Notes: generated by a model not told the origin, from the sequence alone. A stretch of 64,000 nt of DNA from Annona cherimola (GCA_030490835.1 CM059975.1:28614133-28678132), one strand, 5' to 3'; positions 12,306 to 26,090 are shown, counted from the stretch's first letter. Program-made: numbers and translations.

Positions 12306-15300
12306 TTTCTATAAAATCTACAATATTCCTGAAACCATGGGAAGTAAAAGGATCTAGTACTTCTGAAATTCTATCATCTGGAGGAAACACTTTTTCTTTC
12401 TCACAAAGCAACACGCGTTTGCGGTAGAACAGAACAATAATAACCATGTTTGAGTATGCCAACAGAATATTGTTGGGATGACTTCCCATACTTAATGTGC
12501 TCGATTTCTGGAAGCATGGGCAACGCGAATAAAACAAGACTACAGCTTGCTTCCAACTTTCTAGCTCAGATGAAAAGACCTGATAATGTAACTAGGGTTC
12601 AACAATGCAAGAACAAATGCAGCAATTTGTTGCTGCAATAATAAGAGATTTCCCCTTCTTAACACAAATAGGATTTCATTCTTCTTTTGAAAAACATGTG
12701 TTCAAGATGACTGAAAATTAATAATGAAAATGCAATAATTAGATCTGCTCAGTTTTGAGAGAAGTTAACAATGAAAGGAAAAACGATTTTCTCATTGCAT
12801 GCCCCCAAGCCAGAAGATTTACCATGTTAATGAAGGAGGTCTTTCCAGCACCATTAGGACCAAGCATGCCAAAGCATTCCCCAAGTGGCAAAGCAAGAGA
12901 TAACCCTCGAACAGCAAATTTCTCGGGATTCCCATCCTTTCCTGGGTACACCTTCTTGAGATTATCACAGATAATAGCATGGCTAATGCTTGGTTCAAGC
13001 AGTAGTTGATTGACTACTTCCCTCTGAAAATCAAATGAAAAAAGAAGAAAATTTTATATCATGCAAATAACAAACTAATGTGTTTTAAGGAGTCACGTGA
13101 AAAGTAGTTATTATTCAGGAGCATAGCATTACTGTCGCAGAATACCAAAACCAATATGCAAATGCCCTGCAAATAAGGTACAAATGATATTCAAACCCTT
13201 AGAAATTGGGTAAATCAATCCTAGAACACCTTGCCTACCTTGAGACTATTCAGATATAGCCAGCCTGACACATTGAATCATAATTAACCATGAAGATTAC
13301 AAACATCCAGAGTGAATCATATAATACACAAGTAATTGAAGCACTCCTCATTGCCAGGTTTTCCTTTCCACGTCCTGGCAACTGTCACCATGATTCACAT
13401 TATCACAAGTTTCACTATTTGTCCAGGTCACTTCCATGAATCAAAAATCAGGGCATCCTCCTCTAAAACTATACTGAAAAGGAGACTGAGTGAGCATATT
13501 ATCATTAAAAAAACTCTTGCAAATTCAAAGATATTAACAAATTGAAGAGGAAGAACCCATTTTTCATTGGATTAATCCAACCTATGCAGGAAGCAACTCT
13601 AAATCAACCACATAAAGCATTAGGTAGCTTCAATCCTACTCAAAGAAGTAATAGAATGCATTCCATATAGGTACTGCAGATAAATTCTTTTGATACATTC
13701 CATGTAAACATGGAAGGAAAGTGCATCCTCACATGTAACAAATAAACAAAATAACTATGACAAGGTGATGAAAATAGCAAGAAATTTTTCAAATCTGTCT
13801 ATTCTAGGCGCAAGAATTTTGTAAAAGGGAAATAATCCTAGGATATTTTAGAAAGATTTTATTTTGCTATTTTTGAAAGATATTAGAATATTCCTAGGAT
13901 ATTTTAGAATTTGTTTAAAATAAGCATGTATCTATTTTAAGTTTACTTCCTTAAGAAGTTTACTTAAAATATACAACTTCTTTTTCTAGAAAGATTTTAT
14001 TTGCTAAAATTAGGTGGTATGTTCGCCTATAAATACAGCTCTTGTAAGCTCTAAAGGGGTATCAATTCTGAGATTTATAAAAGTGTTCTCTACTTCTTCT
14101 TCTACTTGTTCTTGTTCTTCTCTCCTTATTCATTTGTTCTTTCTACCTTCTTTCTTCACTTTTCATCTCTAGAGGTTCCTTCCTCTTTCTTCTATTTTCT
14201 TCCCTACCCGTCCTACATCACAAGGTAATCATTTTCCAGATTTATTTTCAGAACAAACATATTAAGTGAAATCACCTCTTGAGCAACATCAGGCTTCTCC
14301 ATTTCAACAAAAACTTTAGATCCTTGTCGTTGTAGGCTTGGCTCTCGCAAAGTTGGTGCGGGTTTCTTTCTGAAGTATTGCAAAAAGAACAGAGGATGTT
14401 TTCTGATGCCACTGCCCATGGATGCAACCTGATCCAAATAGAATGCAAATGGAAGCAGTACCAGCCACTCTATAAACATGATAATCAAGACAGCCATCAT
14501 CCCATTCTCATCGTCATTCAAATCTCTCCAGCGCATACCATTAGTTCCCATATAACTTCCAATGAAGGCATATTGTGCAAACTCATACAGCCCTCGATAG
14601 AGAGAAAATCCAGGGAAAAGCTCCATAACAAGAACCCAACCTCCTGAATGAAAAAAATGGGTACATTGCATGTTATGACATGACAACACGTAACTTGCAA
14701 AGGCCGATAGCTGAAAAGAAAGACATTCCACTTCATCCTTGAACCATAGAAGTTCAAAATATCCTATGCAATACATGACGTGCACATGCATGCATAAATC
14801 CCAGCACAATGCAGTTCAATTACAATGACTTCCTATTGTTCAACCAACATTATATCACTTTCAGCCAGTTGTCCTTGAGGTGAACTTACTTGGCCATATG
14901 GAACTTAGCCTCCTACTTGGTAATCCAATGGCCTTAAAAGCACTCAACATGTCCAATGAGTTTCTAGAACTAAATGAAGCATAAGAAATATTGGGGAATT
15001 ATAATGGACAAAAAGGAACATAATGCACTTATATCCAAAAAAATAAAAATAAATTTTGCAAAGTAATACAAAAATGGTAATTATCCCATGCAACCAGTTG
15101 CTTTTGTATTTTATAAAAATCTTGTATTAAATATAAACCACTAGAAAGATTTACAAGTATGTATTTATTTAGGATTCTAAACATTATTAGGATCGAAAGC
15201 TAATTTGTCACAAAAATTCAAAAAAATTTTAGGGTAAATATGTTACTCATAAATTTTGAAAATGAACATATAACGCATAAAAAATTTCCAATATAATTTT

Positions 15301-18300
15301 ATTCTCTGGAATTATATATAAATGCATATTGATAAATATTTTTATTGGTTGAAATTTAATAAAATATTTTTCAAAAATAAAAAAAAATCAGTTGCATTCA
15401 GCAACTTCATGCAACTGGTTTTGCAACCACTTGCCAGGGATTATTACCCATCCTAGCAACATTTCTATTCCAGATTTCAACTACTTACTTGGGAAGGAAT
15501 CATCTTCAACAAAATATTGGAAAAGAAAGGCTCCCAGGAGCCCAGTTCCAAACACCGATATATACCCGATTACTGAAATCACCAAATTACAGATGTGAAA
15601 TGTGTTAGATAATCCTAAAAAGAAAAGAAATAGGTTTCCCTGCTTAATAATATACTTATTCAACCTGTTGCTGTCTTCACATCAAAAAAAAATGTCGAAA
15701 GTAGGAAGGCGACTGCGATCTGCAAGTTTATAGAAATGAAGAAGAATACGAACTGTATGCTGTAGTCGTTCAAAGTGAAGAATTTTAATCCTGAAAGAAA
15801 GGAAACAAGTTATTCTATAGCCTCCAATTGAAAGTTTGTAATGATAAGAAATTCATTGGCTCATATCTTACCTATAACAGATCCAAAAATCACAAAGCAT
15901 AACATATACAATAATGATAAAGTGAGAAAATAAGCATAAGAAATAGTCCAATAAGGCCCATCCCCAAGCCCATGCATTTTCATCATGATCCGAAGATTAT
16001 TCTGCTTCTCGTAAACCAGATAAATCAACATAACCTGCGTCAGTTGTGACAAAATCATTTAGACCAATAGTAAAGCCATGACCATCAAAGACGAATAATA
16101 TCCCACAGAAATGAAAGAAACATTAAAAACAACTGAAGAATTTCAATTTATTTCTCCTCTCAAGATCTTCAGAAAATTGTTTGACATATTCTTTGATTCC
16201 AAAGAATATTACACAAACATAATTAATTTCCATCCGTAAACAAAGACAAAATTCCATCCATAAACAAAGACAAAATGCAATACTGTGACAACTAAAAAGT
16301 TGAGGTTGCATTGAAGATCTGCGTTAAACAAGCTACAATTCACACAATTCAATCTATCTTTTAATGTTTCTTTAACAAAGGCCAAGCCTAGCCCAGCCTA
16401 CAGGTTTGCATAGTGTGAATGGATCTCAAGAATCCTATGACCACCTAACCAATCAGAATCTTCACAATTAAGCATGACAGGATTTATCAATACGTAGCAT
16501 GTATGAGCTAATTAAACCATGAACCACCACTAAAGTAATGAGTTTCCATATACTCATTTGATATCATGCCTCGTAGATATGATAAGTCACTAAAGTCCCA
16601 TTCTATAATTCCACCACATCATGCGTCTACAAACTTGGCCAATTTTTCAGACACACATCCTTAATAAATTGACATGCCCATGGTATTTTATTTTTATTGT
16701 TTTTTTTCTGACAACACATGCCTTCAGATGGTGACTGCAGCAACTTTGAGAAACTGTATATTATTTGTGTGGCCAGACAGTGATGTCTGGCAACCATAGA
16801 ACAGATGCATGAGAATTTTGATCACCTAACAAGGTTATTGCTATGTCTGCTCCTTTAGGTCCATCACAGCACTAGATCTCATTTTATTGATCAAGGAAGC
16901 TCTAGAAATCTGTTTAAAGGGTAAATAGGGAACGAAAAAATTAATAACCTAGATTAGTGTCAATAATCAATTTACTAGCAGGAACAAAAACAATTTTCAA
17001 AATAAGCCATAACAGCACAGAAATTGCACTAAAAGTAGATATGGATCTCCATTTATCAAAAAAAAAGAAGACTAACAGCAAAAAATTATCGAACTAAAAT
17101 AGATGTGAATTTCCATTTTTGTTAAGAATAAAACAAATAAATAAAAGGACTACATCATATCTGAAATGCGGATGTTGATAATAAGTTGTCCCTTCACTAT
17201 GTGGTTAAGAAATAATCATATTGTCAGAAAACCCATGAAGTACATGATATATATTTTTTAACACCTTAAATTGATACAAACCTAGCATACATTTAATCTT
17301 CGGAGACTTACTCCTTTATCCATATTTCTTATGGCATACAATTCCACCATATTAGACCAAAGATAGAACAAAACTAGGAGTGAATAAAATGTTGAAATAT
17401 CTAAACACATGCAAGCAAAGTTCAACCCAAGAATGAACACAAAATAAAATAAAATAATAAAAACTTTATAACTCAAATCATTTAGCATCTTATAACTAAT
17501 CTTGCAATGATACATGTGGAAGCTATGGAGGCTATACACCAGTTTCTAGTAATCAACTAATGTAAAATATTCAGGGGAGAGAGAAATTTTGCATACAATC
17601 TAACACAGATTGATCACCAAGAAGCAATCTTATTCCTCCCACACTCACCGGTAATAATTGCAAAATGACCCAAGTAAAGAAAAGTCCACCAAGAAGAGAA
17701 GAAAAGTCAAGCCTCAGCCGAGTTCCAGGTTTAGGCATTTCCTTGACGAAATCAAATAGCATCTTTACACCAGAACCTTGGAAGAATTGGAGGTAGGCAT
17801 TTGATGCCTGCATACATAGGAAGCATGTGCTTTATTATTGAACACCAAAACTAGGAAATATAAAGAACGAACCATCAAATGCAAAAGAGAAAGCTATCAT
17901 TTATGGAATCAATGCAATAAAAAAGAGAGCTCGGTGTGGAATTAAGGCAATATGCTAAAATGACTCCTAGACAATGTAACTTCTAGACAGGAATGATCAT
18001 ATTCCAAACGGAGAAAAAAACCATCTCCTTTTCTTTACAGGAGACAGATCATATAAAAGTAAAGTAGCGAGTTTTGCACAGTTAGCATTAGCAAAAAGAA
18101 ACGAAAGATCTTTCCCAGTCTATGAAAGAGGGAATTCATCAAGGACATCATAGAAGCAGGGTTATGAACTAATATAGGTAGCAATGATTGACATTCATCT
18201 ACTAACTCAATGATTTATTGCTAACTTCAGATACGTTCATAGTCTTTCTGAGTGACATGTAAAGTGGAGAGGTTGTAGATTTCACAGATGAAGGCATTGA

Positions 18301-21300
18301 TTCTTCTGCTATCTCTAAGGATGTTCACTTTCTTTGGCAGCTTTCAAAAAAGTTCATTACTGTTTTATTCAATTTCTCTTGTGCTATCAAGTTATGATAC
18401 TATACAGTGGATTGTTAGCTAAGTAAAAACCTCATATATTTTGTATTTCTAATATACTCTTTCAGTTTTCTTTCACTTTTATGTAGGCCAATGTGCACTT
18501 AGTTTAAATGACAAATTTTTACTATTTTTGAATTCTTTCTATATATATACATTTTTTACAAAATTTCAAAAATAAAAATCTTAGGATGTTCACTTTCTTT
18601 GCCAGGTTTCAAAAGAAGAAATTTTTTTTTCTGAGGTACCCATAGCATTGTATGCAAAAGATCATGGAAGACATTCAAAATGTAAAAGAGAGAAGCCCCA
18701 AAGATTGATCTGCTTGCTAAAATTTAAGAATCCAAATAATCTCACCCATACTATTTTGCAAATATATCTCCAAAACGCTTCGGTATAGTTAAAGACTACT
18801 AGAATACCATTAACCTGGAATGCTAGGTTCATTTTCTGTCTTGCCTATGCAGTTCTCACTTATTTGACTGACTACAGCTCTACCCTCCTGGTGGTTCTCC
18901 TAATAAAACAAAAAGACTTCTGGCGAAAAGAAAAAAAACTAAGCATAGTAGTGCTTTTTTAAAAAAATAAAAGTGCACAACACAGTGCATGAGATTGATA
19001 GTTTCAGTCCCAAAACAAGACATATATCTGGTAATAACCTGCATATTTAATGTGAAAACAGTTGGTATCAGCAACGTTATACGCTAGAAGTTCATATTTA
19101 AGTTAAGATGATCTCCACTACCAAACAAGCTCAACAGTTACCCAGGTAAAAAATGGCAAAAGTACATGCATCGAAAGTAAAATTAGGGAAAATCAAACAT
19201 TACATTTATATATATATAAAAAAACATCATAGATAGTACCATGATTCAAATCTTCAACAACAATAAATTGTCTCATGACTCCAATCTAAAGATACCATAG
19301 ATCACATACCATATTCAATGAACGTGGAACACGCGCCAATGCTATAGGACCTGTCCCAGTGTTATTACTATATGTTGCATTATACCAAATACTCACATTG
19401 AAGATATTCTCATTTGAATTTAGGAGATCATAAGCTGCAACAAAAACATGAGTGGATGAGAAGCTGCAAATTAGTGAAAAAATGCCAAATGAAGAAAATG
19501 AAGAAACAAGTTGAAGTAAACCTTCAATGACTTCATTGATCTTCCTCTCCAGATTACCTTCCCGGTAACCCTTAAACAACTCATCATTTATGACTGAAGA
19601 ATTATCACGCCATAAGTGTAATCCTTGAATACATTTCACCTCTGAATCTCAGCCCAAAAGAGAAAATCCAAGCAGCATTTCTCATTAGAGATGGGTGTAG
19701 CACCATAATACAATAACATAGATAGGTAAATAACTGGTATTCCTATAAGCCAGTGGGAAACACAAAGCACCTACATGACACAAGCGCACCGCTCTACACA
19801 TATCAATGCAGTAAGGCACTCGCTATCATGTGCAGCCTTACATGCGAGTCTGAAACTCCAGAAAGGATGCTTCAAAATTTTCAAATAATCAAGAGCACGA
19901 GATTGCTGTGCACAAAAAATGGTAACTAAAGTGCCCAGCACACTCAAGATTCCCAGTTGCAATAAATGAGTGATGTATAATTTGAATACATTAAAAAGCT
20001 TCCTACCTTAAAATAAGAAAAACAAAAGAGATCCAATGCTGAATCACACCACTAAGCACAAAATCCAACCAAAACAATGTAGAATAAAGTTGTCTAAACC
20101 AAAAAACTTGTTGCGTAGACACCTGACGGTAAACTTCTCATGCAAAAAAAGTTATGCTTTTCACACTGTTGAACACCACATGTTCCTCTAACCTAGCTTG
20201 TTGCAAGACATCCGTTTTTTAAGCAGGTTTGAAAAGTCACAATTCAGTCCAGTTTCGGAAAAATTGCCGGTTGCGGATTATTTAAGTGTTAAATTTTGAA
20301 AATAAATACACAAGATACAGAAGTTTTCAATAGATGTGACTTTTTAAATAAAAAATAAATATTGACATTTTCTATTAAAAAACTTATTTTACATCTAAAC
20401 CATTTATACTATTCACTCATATGTAATTATTGAAAAGCTAAGAATCATTTTTATTGGAAACTTATATATTACAAAAAATTTAACATCATTTGGGAATGAA
20501 CACATAACTATTAAATTTTGTATTGAATAAATAGCATTTAAATTTTCCAATTAAATTAATTTTTGTCATCCCATGGATGAATAATACAAATCATTTAGAT
20601 GTTAAAAAAAAAATTAAATAGAAAACCAGCGCAACCGCTAACCGGTTGCAAAAAGCAAGTACCCAATAAACAGATATTCATAAATATTTCTATTGATTTA
20701 GAATCGATAAAAAAAATTAATTAAAAAGCAACTAGTCCATTCCATGCAACTGGTTGCCTAGGATCATAACCCTATACTTACTCACATAGTTTTGTTTTAT
20801 AGGACAGAATCATAGATAATATTCTCATGCAATCTTCCTGATATAATGATCTGGATTTTGCAGAAATGCACCATTAACCATGCATTAAGTGCCCCAAATA
20901 ATTATTTGCAAAGATCATGGTTATAAATATAAGACTTAAATATGTAGTCATAAAAATGTTGGCCAAGTACATGTGTAAGAAAGCTCACAGACAAGATCTG
21001 GATTGTCATATTGAAAAAACTACAGAAATACACCACTATCAAAAGGAGAAAGATTTACTCTCAAAAAAGAGAGAGAGAGAAAGGTGATCCAGATAGAGTA
21101 ATATTGATCATAAGGCATAATAGAAATACTTCATCTTTTTAGTACATTAATAGGTTATACCTTGTTCTTGTGTATTGTTGCCAATCTTGAAGGGAATAGA
21201 CACTGAAGAATTGGGCAAGCATTGAGGCTGAAGGATATATAGGGGTCTGCCAGAGAGGAAAACAGGCTCGATATAATTTATATCCTCAGTTTTTGTGTCT

Positions 21301-24300
21301 GAACCCTGAAAGATATCCACGGAATTTCAAGTCATGGCGCGAGTGAACAGAATCAAAACCACAGGAACCTTACAGTTATCTTTGCAGAAATGAGACAAAA
21401 CAAAAGCACATCAACTCACAGGGATGAGATTGGATAATGCATCCAAATAATCTGAGAAATTTGGAGAGTTAGCACTTGTGAATAAGTTTCCCGCCAAGCC
21501 TGCCAAGACCATACAAATCAATCTTGGAATAACAGTTGCAAAGGAACGTAAAAGCTTCAAATGTAAACAACTTTAAAAAATTAAAAAAAATAAAATAAAA
21601 TAAACCCGAAAAAGGTATTGCATGATGTTAAATGAAAGATTGAGAAACATAATTATAAAACTATCATCAGCCTTGTCCCTCATGCCTTGTTTTGAAACCA
21701 TTCTTGCAATTATCTCTGATCAAGGACACTGTTGACAGCAATGACACTAAATTGCATCAATCATTCAGTGAAACGTTAAAGAAACAAGAAGGGGGCATTG
21801 GGGCAGGCAAAAAAAAAAAAAAAGGATATCAAGAATCACTGACCACAAAGAATCATTATCACCATTCACCAATATGTGACTATATCAGAGTTAACAAGAA
21901 AACTAGCCTCGCATTTCCCAGAGGAAACAGCTACTAGTTTTTTTTTTTCCCAACATATATATATATATGAGAGAGAGAGAGAGTACTACTAGTTGGTGCT
22001 TCGGATTCTGCTTAAACAGGAACCATTAACCTCACTCCTGAACAGGTTCGGTGATATCAATACCCAGCAAAAGATTAGAAGATCCTATTGGCTAGTTGCT
22101 TCGACTTTTAATCTGCTTCTTTTCTATTTGAGTTAAATGTTGAATTGTTTATCTCCGCATCATCAATCAATGTTGTTATAAATGGGCAGCATCATCAGGT
22201 TTCAACCAGTCTAACCAGATCCCCAGTTCCACACCAGTCCAATTTCGACCAGAATCTGTTTAAAATAATGACTGCTTCAACCAGCCAAACCATGAAGTTA
22301 GACATTGAGAAAGTGGATAAAACCAGGAATAGTAAAACAATGGTGGAAACCCCAAGTGGAAATGTGGAAATCATGACAGATACCTTGCTGTAGAGAACCC
22401 TTGCATTACAGTTTGAACTAAGTAGGAATTATTCATTTTTGCCAATATTTTTCTGCATGAATATTTCGAAATAAAATTTGTTACATCCAATCCCTTACAA
22501 TATCAACTGGTAGTTAAACCTATTGGAACCTTGGTTGGCTAATCCAGCCACGCCTCTGGTTATAATAATATCAGTATCATTTCCACAGTTTTAAGGGATA
22601 ACGATAACCCGATTAGTAAAATTGTTTTATAACCTGCATTTAATCTCATGAGCTCACATCAAACCATGGACATTACATCAGGGGAGTTAAAAGTGCCATT
22701 CACAATTTTGTTACTTGAAGGTCAGATCCCCCATATTTAAGTTCTGTGAAGAACTAACTTACCTTCTGCCAGTGATTTATTACCCCCAGTAAAGAGGACA
22801 GCGGCAGGGCAGGACTCCGTCCTTTTGCATGATTCATCTGGCAGACCCATCGATGTGATAAAATCAGTTCTTACAGCACGATATTCTGGGCGTGGTACTT
22901 GCAAGAGAGCTGGCCAGGCAGGTGGACTGGGTATGGGGCAGGTGGCTACTTGATCCAAAGTAGAGTACTCAATCCCACATACTTCCTCACATACACCATC
23001 TCCATCTCTATCAATGCAGGTGCAACCACATCTATTCTTAGGCTTATCCAATTCCTTGTTTACCAAGCTTTGGATGAGTAACAATAGCAAACAGAGAAAA
23101 AATGGATATGCAATGAGCCTGATTGTTGTAGCCAAATTACGTCTCTGAAATATGGGGAACAAGAAGGGCTTGGTTAGTTTCTGAAAGTAGTGAACAAGAA
23201 CAACTTGCTTAGATAAACATACCAAAGCAACAACTTCTAGGATTCATCTAGTTGCAGAAATTTGGCAGGCTAAAAGCACATACAACACTTTTTGAGTAAA
23301 GTAAAACATGCTAAAAAAAAAAAAGGAAAATATATCAGTCCTTAATATTGAGAATGGCTTCCATGGGCTGGTTCCCACAGCTCTGTAGCAATCATCCCAA
23401 AAATTAGTATTTTTAGCTTTATATCAAAAAATCAACTATAGATATTATTTAAAATATAAACTAGACTATTCATAATAAAAAACAAATAAATCAGATATTA
23501 ATATGATTTTAAATAAAATAAAAACTATAAAAGATTACATATTTAATATATAAAAAATGATCCTGAATACTTTTAGAAGCATGAAAACACTTTTTAACAC
23601 TAATCTAGATAAAATAAATTTATACAAAGCTTCGGATCATAAAAATTTTATTTATAGATATTAATTGTAATCTAAAAACATGTATACCATTAATATTCTT
23701 CCATCATAATTTTTTAATTAACACCATTTGATTTGTATGATTTTCTCTATGAATAGTTCAAATTGTATTTTAAATGACATTTGCAATCAGATTTTCCAAA
23801 TAAAATAAAAATACGAAAGAGTTCCCATGGACAACAGTGGGAACCAAGTTCCCAGCCAAAGCCATTTCTTAAATATCACTAAGTGGGTTCAGCATTGATG
23901 GGAAAAGAGTAACCAAAATTTATTGTCCATTCATTAGATAATGGAAGCCAAGAATTTCACAAGTCAGTAGTGACTGGGTTCAAGTCAAAGCATTTCAGAG
24001 CAACTGGGAAAGCCCAGGCATTGACAAGAGTTGAACAAAAGACCTGAGGAGAAAATTCCAAATTAGTGGTAGTCCATGAATGTGATAGAGTCTGGATTCT
24101 CTAGCTAAACCAAGGTATGTGGAATAATATTGTGATGATGATGATGATTAGGAAACTACATGCTCAGTGGTCTGGTGATAAAGAATCAGTCGATTTCTAT
24201 GATTAAACTCGCTCATATTAGTTTTAAAGGAGTCATAAAGTAGCCATTCTAGAGTTACATGTTAAAATTCTTAGTCACCTCAGAGTGAAAAGAGGGATGC

Positions 24301-24878
24301 AAAGCATGGTAAGATGAGCATCTATGGATATTCGAAACTGTTACTAACAATGAAACATCGATAAACCACAACTATACTTGGCGTTCATGAGTAGCCGGAG
24401 ACAATTCAACAACAATCAAAAAGAAGAAATTAGATTCAACTTCAGTTGAACAAACGATCCCAGTTCCTTCTCTTTTCATCCATCATCGGAAAATTCCGGC
24501 ACAGCTATACTACACCAGCCAAAGGCATCACAGATAACAGACGCTTACCATCAAGGATCCAAGCAGATGTCACGGAGGGAGAATTGCACTAAACTCGTGC
24601 AAGTCAAACACCGCAGCATCATAAGAAACAAAACCAAATATCAAAAATCCTAACTACAGCGGAAAGCGTCAATAGAGTTTGCGATACAACATATCAAGAT
24701 ACCAAAAGCACCAACCGAAGTGAAATCGAAAAACCGAAAGAGCGAAATCAAAGTGAAGAGATAAGGAGAAGCGGAAAAAGAGAAGTCGTGAGACCTGGAA
24801 AGTGAGGTTCTTTCTCATTAGAGCATCGGCCTGGGTGAAGAAACTCGCAGGGCCATGCCCACGAGAGGAATTCTCCAT
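8038..24878 (-). CDS. ABCA7-like: Half-size ABC transporter, subfamily A (ABCA7-like), 18 exons
   Basis: Exons in transcript order: 24878-24795, 23144-22763, 21499-21420, 21305-21161, 19641-19522, 19434-19310, 17807-17649, 16034-15872, 15790-15665, 15572-15489, 14643-14276, 13023-12823, 11468-11359, 10792-10708, 10209-10081, 9986-9881, 9001-8913, 8337-8038. All 17 introns are GT-AG and phases agree, giving 951 aa, close to the roughly 930-950 aa I recall for plant ABCA3-12 proteins. Order: transmembrane segment at about 33-55; Cys-rich luminal loop (RCGCTCIDRDGDGVCEE); luminal domain with N-glycosylation sequons; membrane segments between about 345 and 560; then one nucleotide-binding domain with Walker A GPNGAGKT (about 667-674), Q-loop CPQHD, signature [10 protein letters not shown] (about 768-777), Walker B VVYMDEP (about 788-794) and H-loop TTHSM. 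All catalytic motifs are intact. The start at 24878 was chosen because the conserved N-terminus begins there. Family knowledge: these half-transporters dimerise, and Arabidopsis ABCA9 moves fatty acyl substrates into the ER. The substrate here is unknown. The gene spans 16.8 kb because the introns are loaded with mobile elements. Confidence 0.95.
8468..8650 (-). mobile_element. Probable SINE in intron 17 of the ABCA7-like gene
   Basis: Poly(T) at 8468-8484 marks the tail. The body (RC contains GGCTGACATG and GGTTCAGAGTTTGAA) has weak A/B-box likeness. Imperfect flanking repeats CCTATCATAGA (8458-8468) and CCTATCCTAAA (8650-8660). Confidence 0.45.
10841..11070. mobile_element. hAT-like GTGTTTGG MITE in intron 13 of the ABCA7-like gene
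   Basis: Begins TGTGTTCGGCATTTGGG and carries the reverse-orientation core (GATATGATAAAGGTAATGG, GGGAATAAAGTTGAAATAGA). The right end is eroded. It accounts for much of this 566-bp intron. Confidence 0.55.
12271..12306 (+). repeat. (TTTC)n microsatellite in intron 12 of the ABCA7-like gene
   Basis: About eight TTTC units in an uninterrupted run. Confidence 0.9.
13766..14220 (+). mobile_element. Solo LTR (probably Copia type) in intron 11 of the ABCA7-like gene
   Basis: A 455-bp segment begins TGATG and ends CATCA (perfect terminal inversion) and is flanked by the 5-bp target duplication CAAGG at 13761-13765 and 14221-14225. It has a TATA-like CCTATAAATA at about 14026-14035, then a CT-rich stretch to the 3' end, as in plant Copia LTRs. 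No internal retrotransposon sequence is next to it, so it is a recombined solo LTR. It is antisense to the host gene and ends about 55 bp from exon 11. Assignment to Copia rather than Gypsy is inference. Confidence 0.85.
15076..15448. mobile_element. Possible short DNA transposon in intron 10 of the ABCA7-like gene
   Basis: Ends GGTAATTATCCCATGCAA and, inverted, GGGTAATAATCCCTGGCAA look like terminal inverted repeats, with GCAACCAGTTGC near the left end and GCAACTGGTTTTGCAACC near the right. No target duplication. A related sequence is at 20230-20770. Confidence 0.4.
20230..20770. mobile_element. Possible related element in intron 4 of the ABCA7-like gene
   Basis: Contains GCCGGTTGCGGATTA on the left, AACCGCTAACCGGTTGCAAA in the middle and CATGCAACTGGTTGCC on the right, with an AT-rich body. 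Similar to 15076-15448. Borders are uncertain. Confidence 0.35.
21931..21994 (-). mobile_element. Retroposon tail with 9-bp duplication in intron 2 of the ABCA7-like gene
   Basis: CTACTAGTT at 21931-21939 and 21986-21994 flanks poly(T), CCCAACA, an (AT)n tract and a (GA)n tract. It may be a truncated retroposon whose tail later gave rise to the microsatellites. Confidence 0.5.
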
Positions 24879-24932
24879 CTCGCAAATGGGGCAAGCGAGC
24901 AAGAAATCAATAAATGGAAATCGTCTCCTGTT

Positions 24933-24962
24933 TTTCCCGCCAGAAATTCTTGTTAATAAATA
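24933..24962 (-). promoter_or_regulatory. Core promoter candidate of the ABCA7-like gene: TATA-like and E2F-like sites
   Basis: On the minus strand TATTTATTAA (24962-24953) lies about 75 bp upstream of the ATG. The consensus E2F motif TTTCCCGC lies at 24933-24940 (plus sense) between it and the start codon. Both are pattern matches only. Confidence 0.3.
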
Positions 24963-25400
24963 GGCTTCTGTTCACTCGTTGCTTCGCTCCGGCCTGCGTC
25001 GAATCTGTAGCGTGGGCCTACGGTAGCTTCATCTTCCCGAATGACGAAATTACCCCTTCTCCCATTTTCTTCGGTTTGTGAAATGACCGGAGTGCCACTG
25101 TAGTATTTCCATTTTTCCTGTCCATTTGAGGTCTTAATTATGCAAATACTCTTTTCATATAATGCATCCTTTTTCACATTTTTTGTTAAAAAGGTTTGTC
25201 TTTTTTTTATATATTTTACTCCCAACCGGTGCGCACTATATATTTTCTCACTATTTCCTATGCACTTTCTACGTGTTTTTACATCTTAACCACTTAAATA
25301 TCATGTCTTTCTATTATTATTTATATATTTTTTTATAATTATCTTTTCTATTTTATATTGATTCTCTTCCCTCCTAACTACATCCTAATATATATATGGA

Positions 25401-25730
25401 AAATGTTTCAGTGCATGTGACTGCACCATGCGGTCCATGCACTGTGCGCCCCACTTGATCATGAATAGAAAATCTACTTCCTCATTGTATTTAGAATTGT
25501 TCACTTTATTAGCATATCAAGTTTCATTCAAATCCAACATGTGTATGGTTCCCACCTTAAAATGGTGCAAAATCAACGTAATAAAATAAGTTAACGTAAA
25601 TATCAAGTTTAAAGTTGTTATTTCAACATCTAAACAATCTAGAGTGCGATTTTTATATGAATAAATGATTGTATAAAATTTCATTACAATCTAATATGTT
25701 TAGGCCCTATTTTATAGCGGACTAATCTAT
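25401..25730 (+). repeat. Dispersed repeat R1, diverged copy
   Basis: An approx. 330-bp unit with the landmarks CATTGTATTTAGAATT, TCAACGTAATAAAATAA, TTTCAACATCTAAACAATCT and GAATAAATGATTGTATAAAA in order. The landmarks are shared with copies at 25768, 33635, 45605 (inverted), 58690 (inverted) and 62630. It begins near GTGCATGTGACTGCACC. Confidence 0.6.
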
Positions 25731-25767
25731 ACATGATGGGATCTCTTTATTTATATATAAGAAATCT

Positions 25768-26090
25768 TCAAGCGCACCACCACTGCAACGTAATTATGGT
25801 GCAGTGGAGCTGAAATTGGCCTCACATGATAATAAAATTAAAATCTATTTCATCCATTGTATTTAGAATTTTCATCTCAATCGGATATGTATATGGACCT
25901 CATCTGAAAATAATACAAATTTAACGTAATAAAATAATTTAATGTAAATAATAATTTTAAAGTACATATAAACTATTTGCTATAAAATTTATATATAGTA
26001 AATGATTATATAATGTTTCATTGTATTCTAATATGAGTGGAGCCTAAAAATTGGTAAATGTATCGTTGCTCTAGTGCAGTGGAATAGCGC
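25768..26090 (+). repeat. Dispersed repeat R1, MITE-like copy
   Basis: The ends GCGCACCACCACTGCAACG and, inverted, GCGCTATTCCACTGCAC suggest short imperfect terminal inverted repeats. It contains the R1 landmarks in order and sits directly after the 25401 copy in the same orientation. Confidence 0.65.

Noticed and set aside
12271..12306. Short regular repeats, considered as a CRISPR-like array
   Set aside because: Simple (TTTC)n microsatellite in a plant intron; no spacers.
24669..25225. Minus-strand ORFs around the ABCA7 start, including an upstream one at 24953-25225
   Set aside because: The real coding exon is only 24795-24878. The rest is intron read-through or promoter DNA without conserved sequence.
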